DNA of 64,000 bases, taken from the NCBI RefSeq assembly GCF_020921035.1, contig NC_063155.1, positions 9,161,001 through 9,225,000 of the forward strand, written 5' to 3'. This document shows positions 26,811 through 36,800 of the stretch, piece after piece (position 1 is the stretch's first letter; each line of letters begins with the position of its first letter). The DNA comes from Rhodamnia argentea (lineage: Eukaryota; Streptophyta; Magnoliopsida; Myrtales; Myrtaceae). The notes under the pieces were generated by a model. The model was not told the origin of the DNA and did no database searches. It worked only from the letters and a program-made list of their open reading frames with translations. The position numbers were made by a program, and so were the translations under genes.

Positions 26811-27183
26811 TCTCCCCAATCTATTTTTGAAGGTTTAGTTTCCATTATGAAGTATACGTATACGGGTCAACTGCTCTCGGCTCGGATAGGTTCATGTTTG
26901 ATCTCAACGTCCTTGCTCCAAGATCTCGGTTTGGTTTCGCCAGATACCTCTTTATCTTAACGGAAAAGAGCTTTTGTCGGGTCAATCCCCACTTGAACTG
27001 TCCATACCTATCCTTTGAAGTCGGCTCTTCTATAAAGATTGAGCCTGAAAGCTAAAAAGCAGTCCCCCGAATGTTGGCCAAGAGCCTGAAATTGAGAATA
27101 GCATACCTACTTTAGGTTTAGGCTTGTCTCCACATACTTTCTGTATTGAGTGATATAACATAGAGCTCCGATGTGCTAATTAT

Positions 27184-27833
27184 GAGAAAATTGTTAAAAA
27201 AAAAGTCCTAGATTTTTGCGTACTTTGCCAATTCGGCCATAAATCTTTTAAGTTTGTCGATTCGGTTCCAAACATTTTCACATTTTGCCAATTCAATTAT
27301 ATTCGTCGGAAATCGTTAACATGGACACGAGCCGCCCTACATGATACCATCGGCACCGACGTGAATATTTTAATAATATTTCAATATTTTTTTAAAAAAT
27401 TATTATTTTCTTTCCTTTTTTTTTCTTTTTTTTTTTTTTTTTTTTTACTTTCTAGGTTAAGGGACCATCGGCCCCAACGACCTCCTTCGGACCTTGGGCG
27501 AGGGCCACAAAGCCCTCGCCGGTTGCACGTGCCAACCGCAAGCCACGACGAGGACGTCACGACCCTCACCTGCCCTCGATGTGGCCAGCAACAGCCGACA
27601 CGCCAAATCTAGCCAAGCGAGGGCAAAATGGCCCTCGTCGAAGGCCCAATGGGGCTGCCGACCCCTTGACCCAAAAAGGAAAGAAAAATATAAAACACGT
27701 CAACACCCATGGTGCCATGTAGGACAAGCGACGTCCACGTGAGTAATTTTCGGCCAATAAAACTGAATTGGCAAAAGTGCGAAGGGTTTATGATGTTTTT
27801 GATACTTTTTATGTTAATTATAGTAAAATTTTC
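27184..27833. mobile_element. Foldback element with mirrored subterminal repeats (copy 2)
   Basis: The left arm has GAAAATTGTTAAAAAAAAAG, then repeats of TTTGCCAATTCGGCC/TTTGCCAATTCAATT, then CATGATACCATCGGCACCGA. The right arm is the inverse: GACGTCCACGTGAG, AACTGAATTGGCAAAAGTG and a GAAAATT-type terminus. The middle has a long T-run and a GC-rich core (27450-27660). The same arm words occur in the copy at 63021. It lies 36 bases after the proposed right end of the pararetrovirus. Confidence 0.7.
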
Positions 27834-28849
27834 TATTGAATATAACCCTAGTTTAAAGGTGGATCAAAATAAACCTTATATCTTGATTTCTCTTTCTTAT
27901 TTTTACGCTCCAGTTCATTGTGATTGTGCGCTAAATCATAACAATTTTCCCAGCTCTCTCAATGGCATATTGGAGGTCTAGAGTTCAAAAGTTAAAAAGG
28001 AAGCTGCTTCTGCTTTCTTTTTTACTTGCCACGAGATTAAAAAATCTTTAGCCGTGTTATATCCCCTTCATGTTTTCACATAGCCACGAACCATTCGGCA
28101 TTGCATCATATTAAAAGAACAAAACGAACGATTTAGCAATAAGGTAATGTCTGACATTTATGATTCTAATCTTCTGAGAAACTCCAAGTAGTCACTTGGC
28201 ATCTAAAGTTCAAGGATCCGTGCTCATCGTCTCCTTCGGCGATGTTTGTTTCGTATCGATGGCAGAGTCGTGGCCCTTACGCGTGTTCTAGGCTGGGTGT
28301 ACTTTGATTTAGTATGAGCAAGAGATCTGTAGTATCGACGACCGACTCTTTCTACCCAGGAAAAAAAAAAAAAAACAAAACACGAATGGGACAGTCTTTG
28401 TTTCCTTGAATTTCTAGCAATCCGATAAAGCGGTTCTGCAAATCGCATACCCTTAAAGAATAGAAATGACAGAAGCGAGTGCATGGTACGCCACCTCACA
28501 TAACTCAGGCCAAGTTTTATTATAGAGAGAAGAAATCAATGTCTTCTTCCTTAAACATCAAGTCTTACCTGTAATAATATTTTCGAAGAAAGAGAGCTAT
28601 CCTTACTATGTTCTTTGCATGCCAAAATGAAGGTCGAATCCCTGCGCTTGCCTAGCCCAGCCGTGCTTATATTCTCACACTTCGACCACTTAACATTATT
28701 AGCATCCGCGAGACTCGAGTCTCATGTACAAATGGAGATGGCTGTTCGTTTTGTTCAGGGTCTCTAAAGCTCTTCCTTTGCCTTCTGCAACCAGTCATAG
28801 GAGAATAAGGCTCACACAAGTTTCGATCGAACACAAGGCAAGTACGATA
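27834..28849. other. Intergenic
   Basis: No coding sequence recognised. There is an A-run at 28361-28375. The part next to 28850 is probably the 3'UTR of the anthranilate phosphoribosyltransferase gene. Confidence 0.5.
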
Positions 28850-31610
28850 CTAGATGCAACTCATGTTGGAGATGTTTATCCAATTGTTCAGCGTCTGCAA
28901 AGCTCTGCCAGATTGTTGAGTTTCACGAGCCAAACTTACTCCATCGGCTAATGTACGCACTTGGCCCACAACTAAGAGAGCGGCTGCTGCATTTAGTATC
29001 TGCATATTGTTTTGCCAGCCATAAGTTTCTAAGCAAAGAGTGGCCAACAACATGGGTATTTTATTATTCATGAAGTACCACCTTAATTTCTGCAAGAAAT
29101 TGAACTGTACTGTTAAATTGGGTGCTTGAATGTTAAAGATTAACAGCTTCTAACAAAGGTCTTTTTTTTTTTTCAAGTAACTAGCCTGATCATCAATTGT
29201 GGGGCATTTGAGCCAATCCAAATCAAAATGGTGAGCCAACAGGGGCTAAATTGATTTAATTAAGACGCACTAAGCTAGCGACTAAGCCTTGAGATTTTAG
29301 GTATACTCACAAATGCATCTGCAATCGGTCCTTTTTCCCCTGATAGCACGCGCTTCAAGACTTCTGCATTATAAGCAGGGCCTCCACCCCTCAAGTCACC
29401 TAAAGTACACCAAGGAACACCAAAGTCCACTGGCCAACAGAAACTCCATCCAAAGAAACCGATACTCAAGATCGTGCATATATTGATAAGCATTGATGAA
29501 CGGGAAAAGCATCATTCTTGATAGTGCTACCTAATGGTAATTTTCACCATCAACACTCACTAAGCTATAATTTCATATTTGCTCTCGTCAACAGTTTGAG
29601 AGAAGATAATGAGAAGATTCTTACATGGATCAAAGGAGAATTTGTCAATCTTCTCTGGAGTGACATCAAGTACTACCCCAGCCCCTGATCATGAATAAGA
29701 CCGCTGTGAGGTAGAACTTAAAAGCGCCATATCAAACATTCAAAAAAAAAAAAGAGGCAAAGGAGTGCGGGTCTTGTTGCCAGAGCTTTAGGTACCTAGT
29801 AGATAGGCCTATACTACTGAACAAGAAAAGTGAGGATCATATTACCGAGAGGACTGATTTCATCTAGACCCTCTGAATGAACAACAAGCGCTCTCTTCAT
29901 GCCAAATCGTTGCAGTGCTTTTGCCATTTTAAGAACCTAAAAATATGCATAAGAAAAAAACGAAGAATTTTGTCATTGATCCAACATAAAATAATCTCAC
30001 ACATCAGACCATCAAATGAGTATTGAGAAAATGTTAGCACCTTAGAAACATAAGAGAGTGATTAAATTTCACCAAGATACTTCCCGCATTTCAATGCCCC
30101 AGCTTATAATCAATCAAAACAGGATGAAATGATAAGCATATATATAATAGCTGCTTACAGCACCAGAGCTAAAACTAAGCAAATGACGTTTCTGTGCAGA
30201 AAGGCAACAAGTCAAATACAGATAATCATGATTACAAGCACAATCTGCAAACTTTCCTATAGAAACCAAATGCATGGGCACTTACTAGGTCATCTTTGTA
30301 GACACCAACAACAGCAAAAGGTACCCGTGCTGGATTCAACATAGGTCCTAATACATTGAACACCGTTTTCACTTTCAGCTTCTTCCTCACAGGACTAACA
30401 ATCTTCATGGCCGGATGATACTTTGGAGCCATCATAAAACCAATTCCCGCCTCCTCCACACATCTCTTGATGCCCTAGTACAACAAAAGGAGTTGAACAA
30501 GGATTACCATCAGCACGGAGCTAGCAGGTTAGCGAGGCAACTTGTGCTAAAGTTGTGGAACTCAAACCACTTAGATACAACAGATTTCATTCCCTATCTG
30601 TCATACAGACCTCAAAGAACAGTTCAAGAACACAAAGAACATCGAACAAATTCTAGGAGAACCATACTCCTTGGGTAATAAATCTAGCCATTAAAATCTT
30701 GACGACAATGCACTAACCTCGGGCTCTAAGTCGATAGCAACTCCCAAAGCTTCCAATACGTCAGCACTCCCGCATGCCGAAGAGCTTGAACGGTTCCCTT
30801 GCTGCATTGCAACTAATTTGTCAATGATAACTAGCTAGTTTCCAATCAATGCCACCCGTAGAATTTATGTGGAGATCAATGTCACCTTCGCAACTTTGGC
30901 CCCACAAGCTGCAGCAAGTATAGAAGCACCGGTTGATATGTTGACCGTGTTGGCACCATCACCGCCTGTTCCGACAATATCCACCACATCAATTAATCCC
31001 TCCACTTTCTTAGCGTACTTGATCATTGCCCTTGCCAAGCCTACAACCTGTCTATACATGTTACGGCATCTCTTTATCCATTATGCGTTTGCATTCAAGA
31101 TCACCACAAGCAACAACGCAGCACTCCCCGAAAGCGTGGTCTAGAAACTCTTACCTCTTCAAAGGTCTCGCCTTTGGCTCTCAATAGCACAAGAAAAGCA
31201 CTGATCAGCGCCTCATTAGCTTCGGTCAAAAGAAAGTCCAGGGACGCCTCCGCATCGGCCTCAGATAAATCCTCACGACGGATCAAAGACTCAATCAACT
31301 GCAGAATCAAGAAAGCAACAAACCACCAACCCCTCAACCCCAACCTCAGGAAATAAATCAAGCGATCGAAAACAGAACCTGGCGATTGTTGAATTACCTC
31401 GCTGAAAGATCCAACCTTCGGAGAAGAATTTGTGGCGAAATCAGTACGCAGAGCATTAGCCCCTACACTACTCCTACTCGCGCGAGTAGCACTCGCATAA
31501 CTGCGTCTGGCTGACATTGCAGGTCGAAAACCGGTGACCCACGACAAGCTCCGAGGGGAAAATGCGGAGAGCAAGACGGTTGGTTGTCGGAGAACGAGAC
31601 TCTCTGCCAT
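28850..31610 (-). CDS. PAT1: Anthranilate phosphoribosyltransferase, plastid (tryptophan synthesis)
   Basis: Joins anthranilate to PRPP, the second step of tryptophan synthesis, in the plastid. Nine exons: 31398-31610, 31155-31298, 30886-31047, 30718-30801, 30286-30474, 29846-29936, 29625-29684, 29311-29429 and 28850-28999, giving 403 residues. The N-terminus is a Ser/Arg-rich transit peptide ([18 protein letters not shown]). The PRPP loop VGTGGDG is at about 144-150, [10 protein letters not shown] follows, and [21 protein letters not shown] is the second substrate segment. [11 protein letters not shown] and the C-terminal NAAAALLV helix are intact. Two odd spots lie in exon 8: VPWCTLG where I expect IPRCTLE, and RGGGP where I expect RGGDP. 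Everything closes in frame, so it is probably functional. A copy of exon 5 lies upstream at 32819. Confidence 0.93.
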
Positions 31611-31992
31611 GGCTGACGCTCCAAGATTTTGGGGGTAAAGTAGGCAGCGGCGTTCGTCGTCGCGAGCTGGATCACGGGCAGGCTCGCGGCGAAGCTCTCG
31701 GTGCAGAGAACAGCTTCGTCCTCGGGGGGCTTGCGGCTCTGCTCAAGACTGGAAAGACCACCGGCGTCGCGAGTCGCCGTTGATAGCTCGACGTCAGATC
31801 CGGAGGACCTGCTGGACGACCGCTGGACAGTCGGGGAAGGACAGCTTCAGCGGCAGGCGGTAGCGGGAGGACGTCGGTGTGGTCGACCGTACCGCGTTCG
31901 GCCGTGTGAGACTCGCCGAGAACTGTGTCTCTCTCACGTTCTATCTGCGTTTTTTTTTTTTTTTCTCTCTCTCTCTATGTATTGGCTTATTT

Positions 31993-32660
31993 CGTGAAGG
32001 TAAAATTCCAAATAAGGTATAAAATATCCTCATTTTAAATAATGACATAAAGTAAAGCTTATTCCAAATAAAAATCTCAAATGCCCTAATTAAAATCTCA
32101 AGTATCCTAATTATTTTTATAAAAAAAAAAGGATCTGACCAAGAATATTTTGATTTTTTACCTTTTTGTTTTATTTTTTCTCTTTATTTCATTTTTTCTT
32201 TCCTTTTTTTCCCTTCTCGCCGGATGTTGCCTGGGCGTGGCGAGGGCAGCCCTTGACTTGGCAAGGCCGGCCGATGAGGAGCCGAATCCCCTACCGTCTC
32301 TTCGTCCAATCTCTCTCCACTGCCTCTTCGAAGCCCCATTCCCTTGGAAGCCAGCTCGTCCATGCGCATGGCTTCTCTCCCGAGTCACCGCCCACCGTCT
32401 CCGTCGCCATCGAGCCCAAGTTCGACTCCTTCGTCATGGTCTTCAAGAACGACGGCTTCTCCTCCTTGGAGGGCGAGGTCGCCCGCATCTTGCTCTAGTA
32501 TCCCAAATCTAGATATGATTTTTCCTTTTTCTTTTCTTTTCTTTTTGGGTGAAAGACCAGAGTATCCTAAATCTGAATTGAGCACAATGCAATTGTCAAC
32601 CGCGGCCTTCGTTGAATTTATATCATCACGGGCTTATCTTAAATAAGCCCAAAGATATCC
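31993..32660. mobile_element. Probable foldback element with a captured GC-rich segment
   Basis: The left part (31995-32130) repeats CCAAATAAGG/CCAAATAAAAATCTCAAAT words like those of the element at 11240. The right part near 32560-32660 has AGTATCCTAAATCTGAATTG and TTATCTTAAATAAGCCC. Between them, 32210-32500 is abruptly GC-rich and holds a plus-strand frame (32166-32498) whose second half, VSVAIEPKFDSFVMVFKNDG, looks like exon sequence. This would fit gene capture by a transposon. The donor gene was not identified. Confidence 0.4.
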
Positions 32661-32818
32661 ACTCAAGTCTATCTACCGCCAATCCAATAAACATGCAAAC
32701 TTTATGCAAATGCAATTTAAATGATTTTATTTTTATTTTTTTGGTCAAGGACTAGTGCCGATCCCTAATTTTCGTGCAATAAATGACTGGCTAAGTCGTC
32801 AAATTTTAGGTGTCAATA

Positions 32819-33020
32819 TGAGCAAAAATCGAAGGAATGAGACTTAAAGATAGGTCCTAATTCATTGAATATTGTTTTCATTTTCACCTTCTTCCTCACA
32901 GGACTCCCCATCTTCATTGATTGATAATACTTTGGAGCCATCATAAAACCAATCCTTGCTTCATCCACACATCTCTTGATCCCTTGATACAACAAAAAGA
33001 GTTCTATGAGGATTTACCAT
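32819..33020 (-). pseudogene. Duplicated PAT1 exon 5 fragment
   Basis: The minus strand reads [20 protein letters not shown] and KKVKMKTIFNELGPI, clearly a diverged copy of PAT1 exon 5 (30286-30474). The similarity continues into the upstream intron (ACAACAAAA...GAGTT...AGGATTTACCAT), so this is a DNA-level copy, not a processed transcript. The splice acceptor is lost (TAG is now AAG), and similarity fades before the exon 5 donor. On its left side an inverted TGACACCTAAAATTT motif (32797-32817) resembles the start of the solo LTR. Confidence 0.85.
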
Positions 33021-33094
33021 ATGCGTGCGCTTGGCAAGTCAACAAAAGCAATCATGCTATACTTTTACAAGAAACATGTACATTCAAAATTCTG

Positions 33095-33245
33095 AAAAAC
33101 TAGTTACGAAAGTGCAATTGAATCACAAGACTTGCAAAAAGTACAATCAAACCCCGAAACCTGTCAAATCGGCACAATCGAATCATTTTGTCGGTCCCAT
33201 CCAATTTGACTAACGAAAGATGCCGCCGTGAGTTGTTTTATCGTT
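33095..33245. mobile_element. One arm of a foldback element (related to 39297 and 49461)
   Basis: Contains GAAAGTGCAATTGAATCA, AAAAAGTACAATCAAACCCC and GGCACAATCGAATC at about 35-40-bp spacing, the same unit as in the elements at 39297 and 49461. No matching inverted arm was found nearby, so it is probably truncated. Confidence 0.5.
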
Positions 33246-33612
33246 TTATTTATCCTAGGGGCGATCTAACACGCGAGACATGCTGGACGGTGGCTTGTCA
33301 GATGCCGTCGTGCACATCATACTCGACGATCGGGTCAAGAATATTCGCCCCATGAGGGAGCAATAGTTAGACGGACGTTGCCCCATTGTTACATGTGACG
33401 CCCGCCAAAATTATCTTAGAAAGTAGTAGAATCGCCATTCGTTCTCTCTTTAATTGGTAGAAGGGAGCCAACTGGGCCGGTTTATGGGCCATGAGCCCAT
33501 ATCAATTTCAGGCCCAAGAGTTCATACATGGACACAAGACTGCTCTCAATGGTCCAACCAATCCAATTTCCAGGTCGAGTTCGAAACAAATGGACATCTT
33601 CTAGTTCATTAA

Positions 33613-33814
33613 GGCGTGTTTGGTAACAATTATATCCCCGAAAATAGTTTCTGAGCGGAAATCATTTTTTCTAGTTCTGTTTTCCAGAACAAAGAAGTAA
33701 TTTTTTTTATTCTTATTTCTGTTCCCCGATCACCGATCCGTTCTTAGGATCGGAAAAATTAATTGGCGTTACCAAACATAATTTCTGTTAACAAGAGTGT
33801 TACCAAATAGGCTC
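33613..33814. mobile_element. MITE, about 200 bp, TTTGGTAAC terminal repeats
   Basis: The left end GGCGTGTTTGGTAACA and the complement of the right end, GAGCCTATTTGGTAACACTC, are inverted copies. Short, AT-rich and non-coding. Ends of this kind are common in plant MITEs (hAT- or Harbinger-related); the superfamily was not settled because no clear target duplication was seen. Confidence 0.65.
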
Positions 33815-36800
33815 CCAATCGATTATGCCCTTTGAAGATTCAAAGTCTTGATTCGAAAGGGATTGAGTCGACGTTTGATGGTCGAGTTTAAATGCGGCAG
33901 ATTTCGTTGTCGAATTACGGGGCCTCCTACTTACAAAACGTATGGGGCGGGTGATTAGAAAAGAAAATAATGAGATGATCCGCATCTCAAGTTCGGACAC
34001 TGATAAGTAGTTCGTTGAACTGTCCACGTGGATTTAGATAAACACGAGAGCAAATAAGAGAGAGAATTTGAAGGGTCCGAATTATAAAATTGTTTGGATG
34101 CTAGCGATGGAATCAAGAAGGAAAATAATTCATTGACGGCATGCATATCCGGTCAGAAATAGATGTAAGATAAGGTTGTGAATAAGATGGAAGAGAAAGT
34201 TTGTTTTATTAATACAAAATCCTTATCGATTCCTCCTACCAAGCACGTGGTGGACTAATCGACCGGACAACTCCGTGGTCGATGTCTTACCCAATGCACA
34301 CGGGCGAATCGGTCTACGTTCGCTCGCGAGCCAAAATGTTCCAACGCTTCGCGCATCCAAAAAATAAAAATATATACATTGATCGGCATTTTCCGAAATT
34401 CTAATATAATATTGTCGAAATCGGATATATGAGAAAACGAAAATCAAGGATCCCCTTCTATATTGGGACGTACTTTGTACTTTCGACTTAATCAATTCAT
34501 TTCAAGACTCGAATTAGGGGTGATCGGTTCAAGACTTTGAGCATCAATAGCTCATGCTCGTAGTTTGTGGGCTCCCCGGCATCAGTGGCCCAGAGTGGGC
34601 CTCGCGCCCTTGCATCAATTGGGAAAAAAGTCTGTTGCCCCTGTTTAATTGAACAAAGGCTTCCTTGCAAGAGTGAATCTACTATGGACCCGAGAGGCGA
34701 GAGGCGAGACGCGAGAGAGAGAGCTCAATTGGTCCAACCGTGCGAGAGGCGGAGGCGATTGCGGACGACATCAAGATGAGGCGAGACGAGAGGCGGAGAC
34801 AATTGAAAAGCGAGAGCGGAGGCAAGATTGAGAGGCTAGAGTTGGCAACTTTCCGATCGTGAGGGTAAATTGAATGAATGAGAGAACTTAATATTTTTAA
34901 ACTACACATGTATTTATATATATTCAATTTCACACATATTAATTATCATGTTCACGTGGATGGTTCTCCCCTTTGAAATCATATATTGGACCGATACTAA
35001 CCGGTTCCAATAAATTGATATTGAAAATCGGATTGATTTTCATGGAAATCACATAAAATCGATTGGTTCAATTTGATTCGGTTCTAGCGTTTTTCAATCT
35101 TTTCGTACACGCCTGACTCGAATCTTGTAATCCTTATCCATCGGGTTAAATTAAGATAACAAAAGGCGACCCTCGAAATTACTGTAAATAATTAATCTCA
35201 TTCGAACAAGGAGCTCCTCTTTTTTTTTTTTTTTTTGGCTAAAAAAATCGCAAAAACAATTGATGATTGGAAGGAAACGTCACCAGCTTTTACGTCATCG
35301 GGGAACGGATAAGGTGGAGGGGGTACAAAAGAGCGTGAAGAACATTCGATCAAAACGACCGCAAAGTCAATTCAGACAAACAGGGGCGGGGGGTCCCACC
35401 TAATTTTGCTACGACCTCTCTTTTTTTGTTTTTTGTCGAATTTGCGAAATTTGTGTTTTATTTATAATGATTTTTTTTTGGGGGGGGGGGGGGGTCGGGA
35501 TTTATAATTTGAAATTCTGTCCGGTCTTTTTAGTGGATAAGGACGGGGCGGGCCCCACGCACCTGTCCAACACACGCAATTACACCTGTCTCTGGATCTC
35601 GCCCGACCCCGACAGCCCCACCCATGAAACCCGCTTGAGGATAAGGTGGGTCCCGCTTGCCTTTCCTGCATGGCAAGAGCTGGTGGGGAGAAGGGAGAGA
35701 GAAGAAGAAGAAAAAGAAGAAGAAAATATCCCTCGCTTCCTCGTACACGCCTCTGCTGACGTGGCAGGACTTCGCACCCCGTGGCCCCGTTCCCGCAAAA
35801 TCTTATTGGCATGTATTGGATGCCTTCGAGTGATTAAAATTTCATTGCTTATGAAATGCGCTAACCAGTTGGCTCGTTTCTATGTGTTTTTTGTTTTTTC
35901 CATTTGACAAGTGACTTCGAGTGGTCAAATTTAATGTTTAATCAACACGGCGTGAGGCGAAAGTACAAGGCCATGCGTGAAAATAGTTGATAGGCAACGA
36001 TGCGACACTTATCGATTAGAAAGATGTACGTTGGAAAAGACTTATTTTGAAACCCGATGCGAGAGGGACAAGATTTGTTGTGCAAATTTAATGTGATGAT
36101 TTTGTGAGCTTATGATTTATTCAAAAGCCTCCGCATGTTGAGATATTATTGTACATGTGGCTATCGACTTGCGGAGGCAAGTTTATTTCTATTTTGATCG
36201 AGTTGTTATACCTATGTCGTGATTTATAAAAAAGGTTGCATTTTGAATTTTATGATGTCATCGCATATCACGTATTGTGCATGAGACACGAGGTTTATAA
36301 GTATGAATCAATAACATTGACGCGAATCTTATCAAAAATGGCAGTTGCCTAGAAACTTTTGCTCAGAAGTGTTGTTTCGACATGTATTGGCCGGAAAAAC
36401 CAAAGCACGTCCGCTAAAAATTTGGTCTATTGAAGCGAGAGAAAACTTGAAAAATGTCATCCATAGCGTGCAAATGTGAATGAATTTATCGACATAAATC
36501 CAACTATTAAACACAGTGTTTGATGGTGATGCCCCGCCCACAAGACAACGGCCTTAGAGTCCACTAAAACACTGTTGGTAGTACACAATAAGAAAGAATA
36601 ATAATGTCGGTAGAAGTCCAATACCTCGTCATAAGAAAATTGTTTGAGCAATGGAGCACAGATCTGACCAACTTTAGATCGAATTTCATTCTCGGGTTTA
36701 AAATTGTTGACTTACAAACTCATCGACCCTAATTTTTAACTCGGGATGTTTAGGATGTAATTTATCCTTACAATGAAAGCTTCTATCATCTAAAGTATTT

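Larger units (their letters stand above)
19761..27147 (+). mobile_element. Decayed endogenous pararetrovirus-like element, interrupted by a solo LTR
   Basis: A plus-strand remnant in the order basic/zinc-finger coat-type region, aspartic protease, reverse transcriptase, RNase H, polyprotein tail, then a strong TATA motif. This order and the tail after RNase H are those of plant Caulimoviridae integrated in genomes (petuvirus or florendovirus-like), not of LTR retrotransposons; no integrase was seen. Every domain contains stops and frame changes, so it is a fossil. A 32-33-bp near-identical sequence (GTTTAGGCTTGTCT...) stands at 19761-19793 and again at 27116-27147 and may mark the two ends. 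The solo LTR at 23697-26810 is a later insertion. Without it about 4.3 kb remains, less than a full viral genome. Confidence 0.75.

Noticed and set aside
28350-28385. A-run taken as a retrogene poly(A) tail
   Set aside because: No processed coding sequence precedes it on either strand and no target duplication flanks it.
35467-35907. 146-codon plus-strand ORF after the G run
   Set aside because: It starts in a homopolymer and crosses an AAG-rich low-complexity patch; no domain.
36332-36651. Minus-strand ORFs in the gene-poor stretch
   Set aside because: No similarity to known domains, no introns or signals around them, and the surroundings look like decayed repeats.
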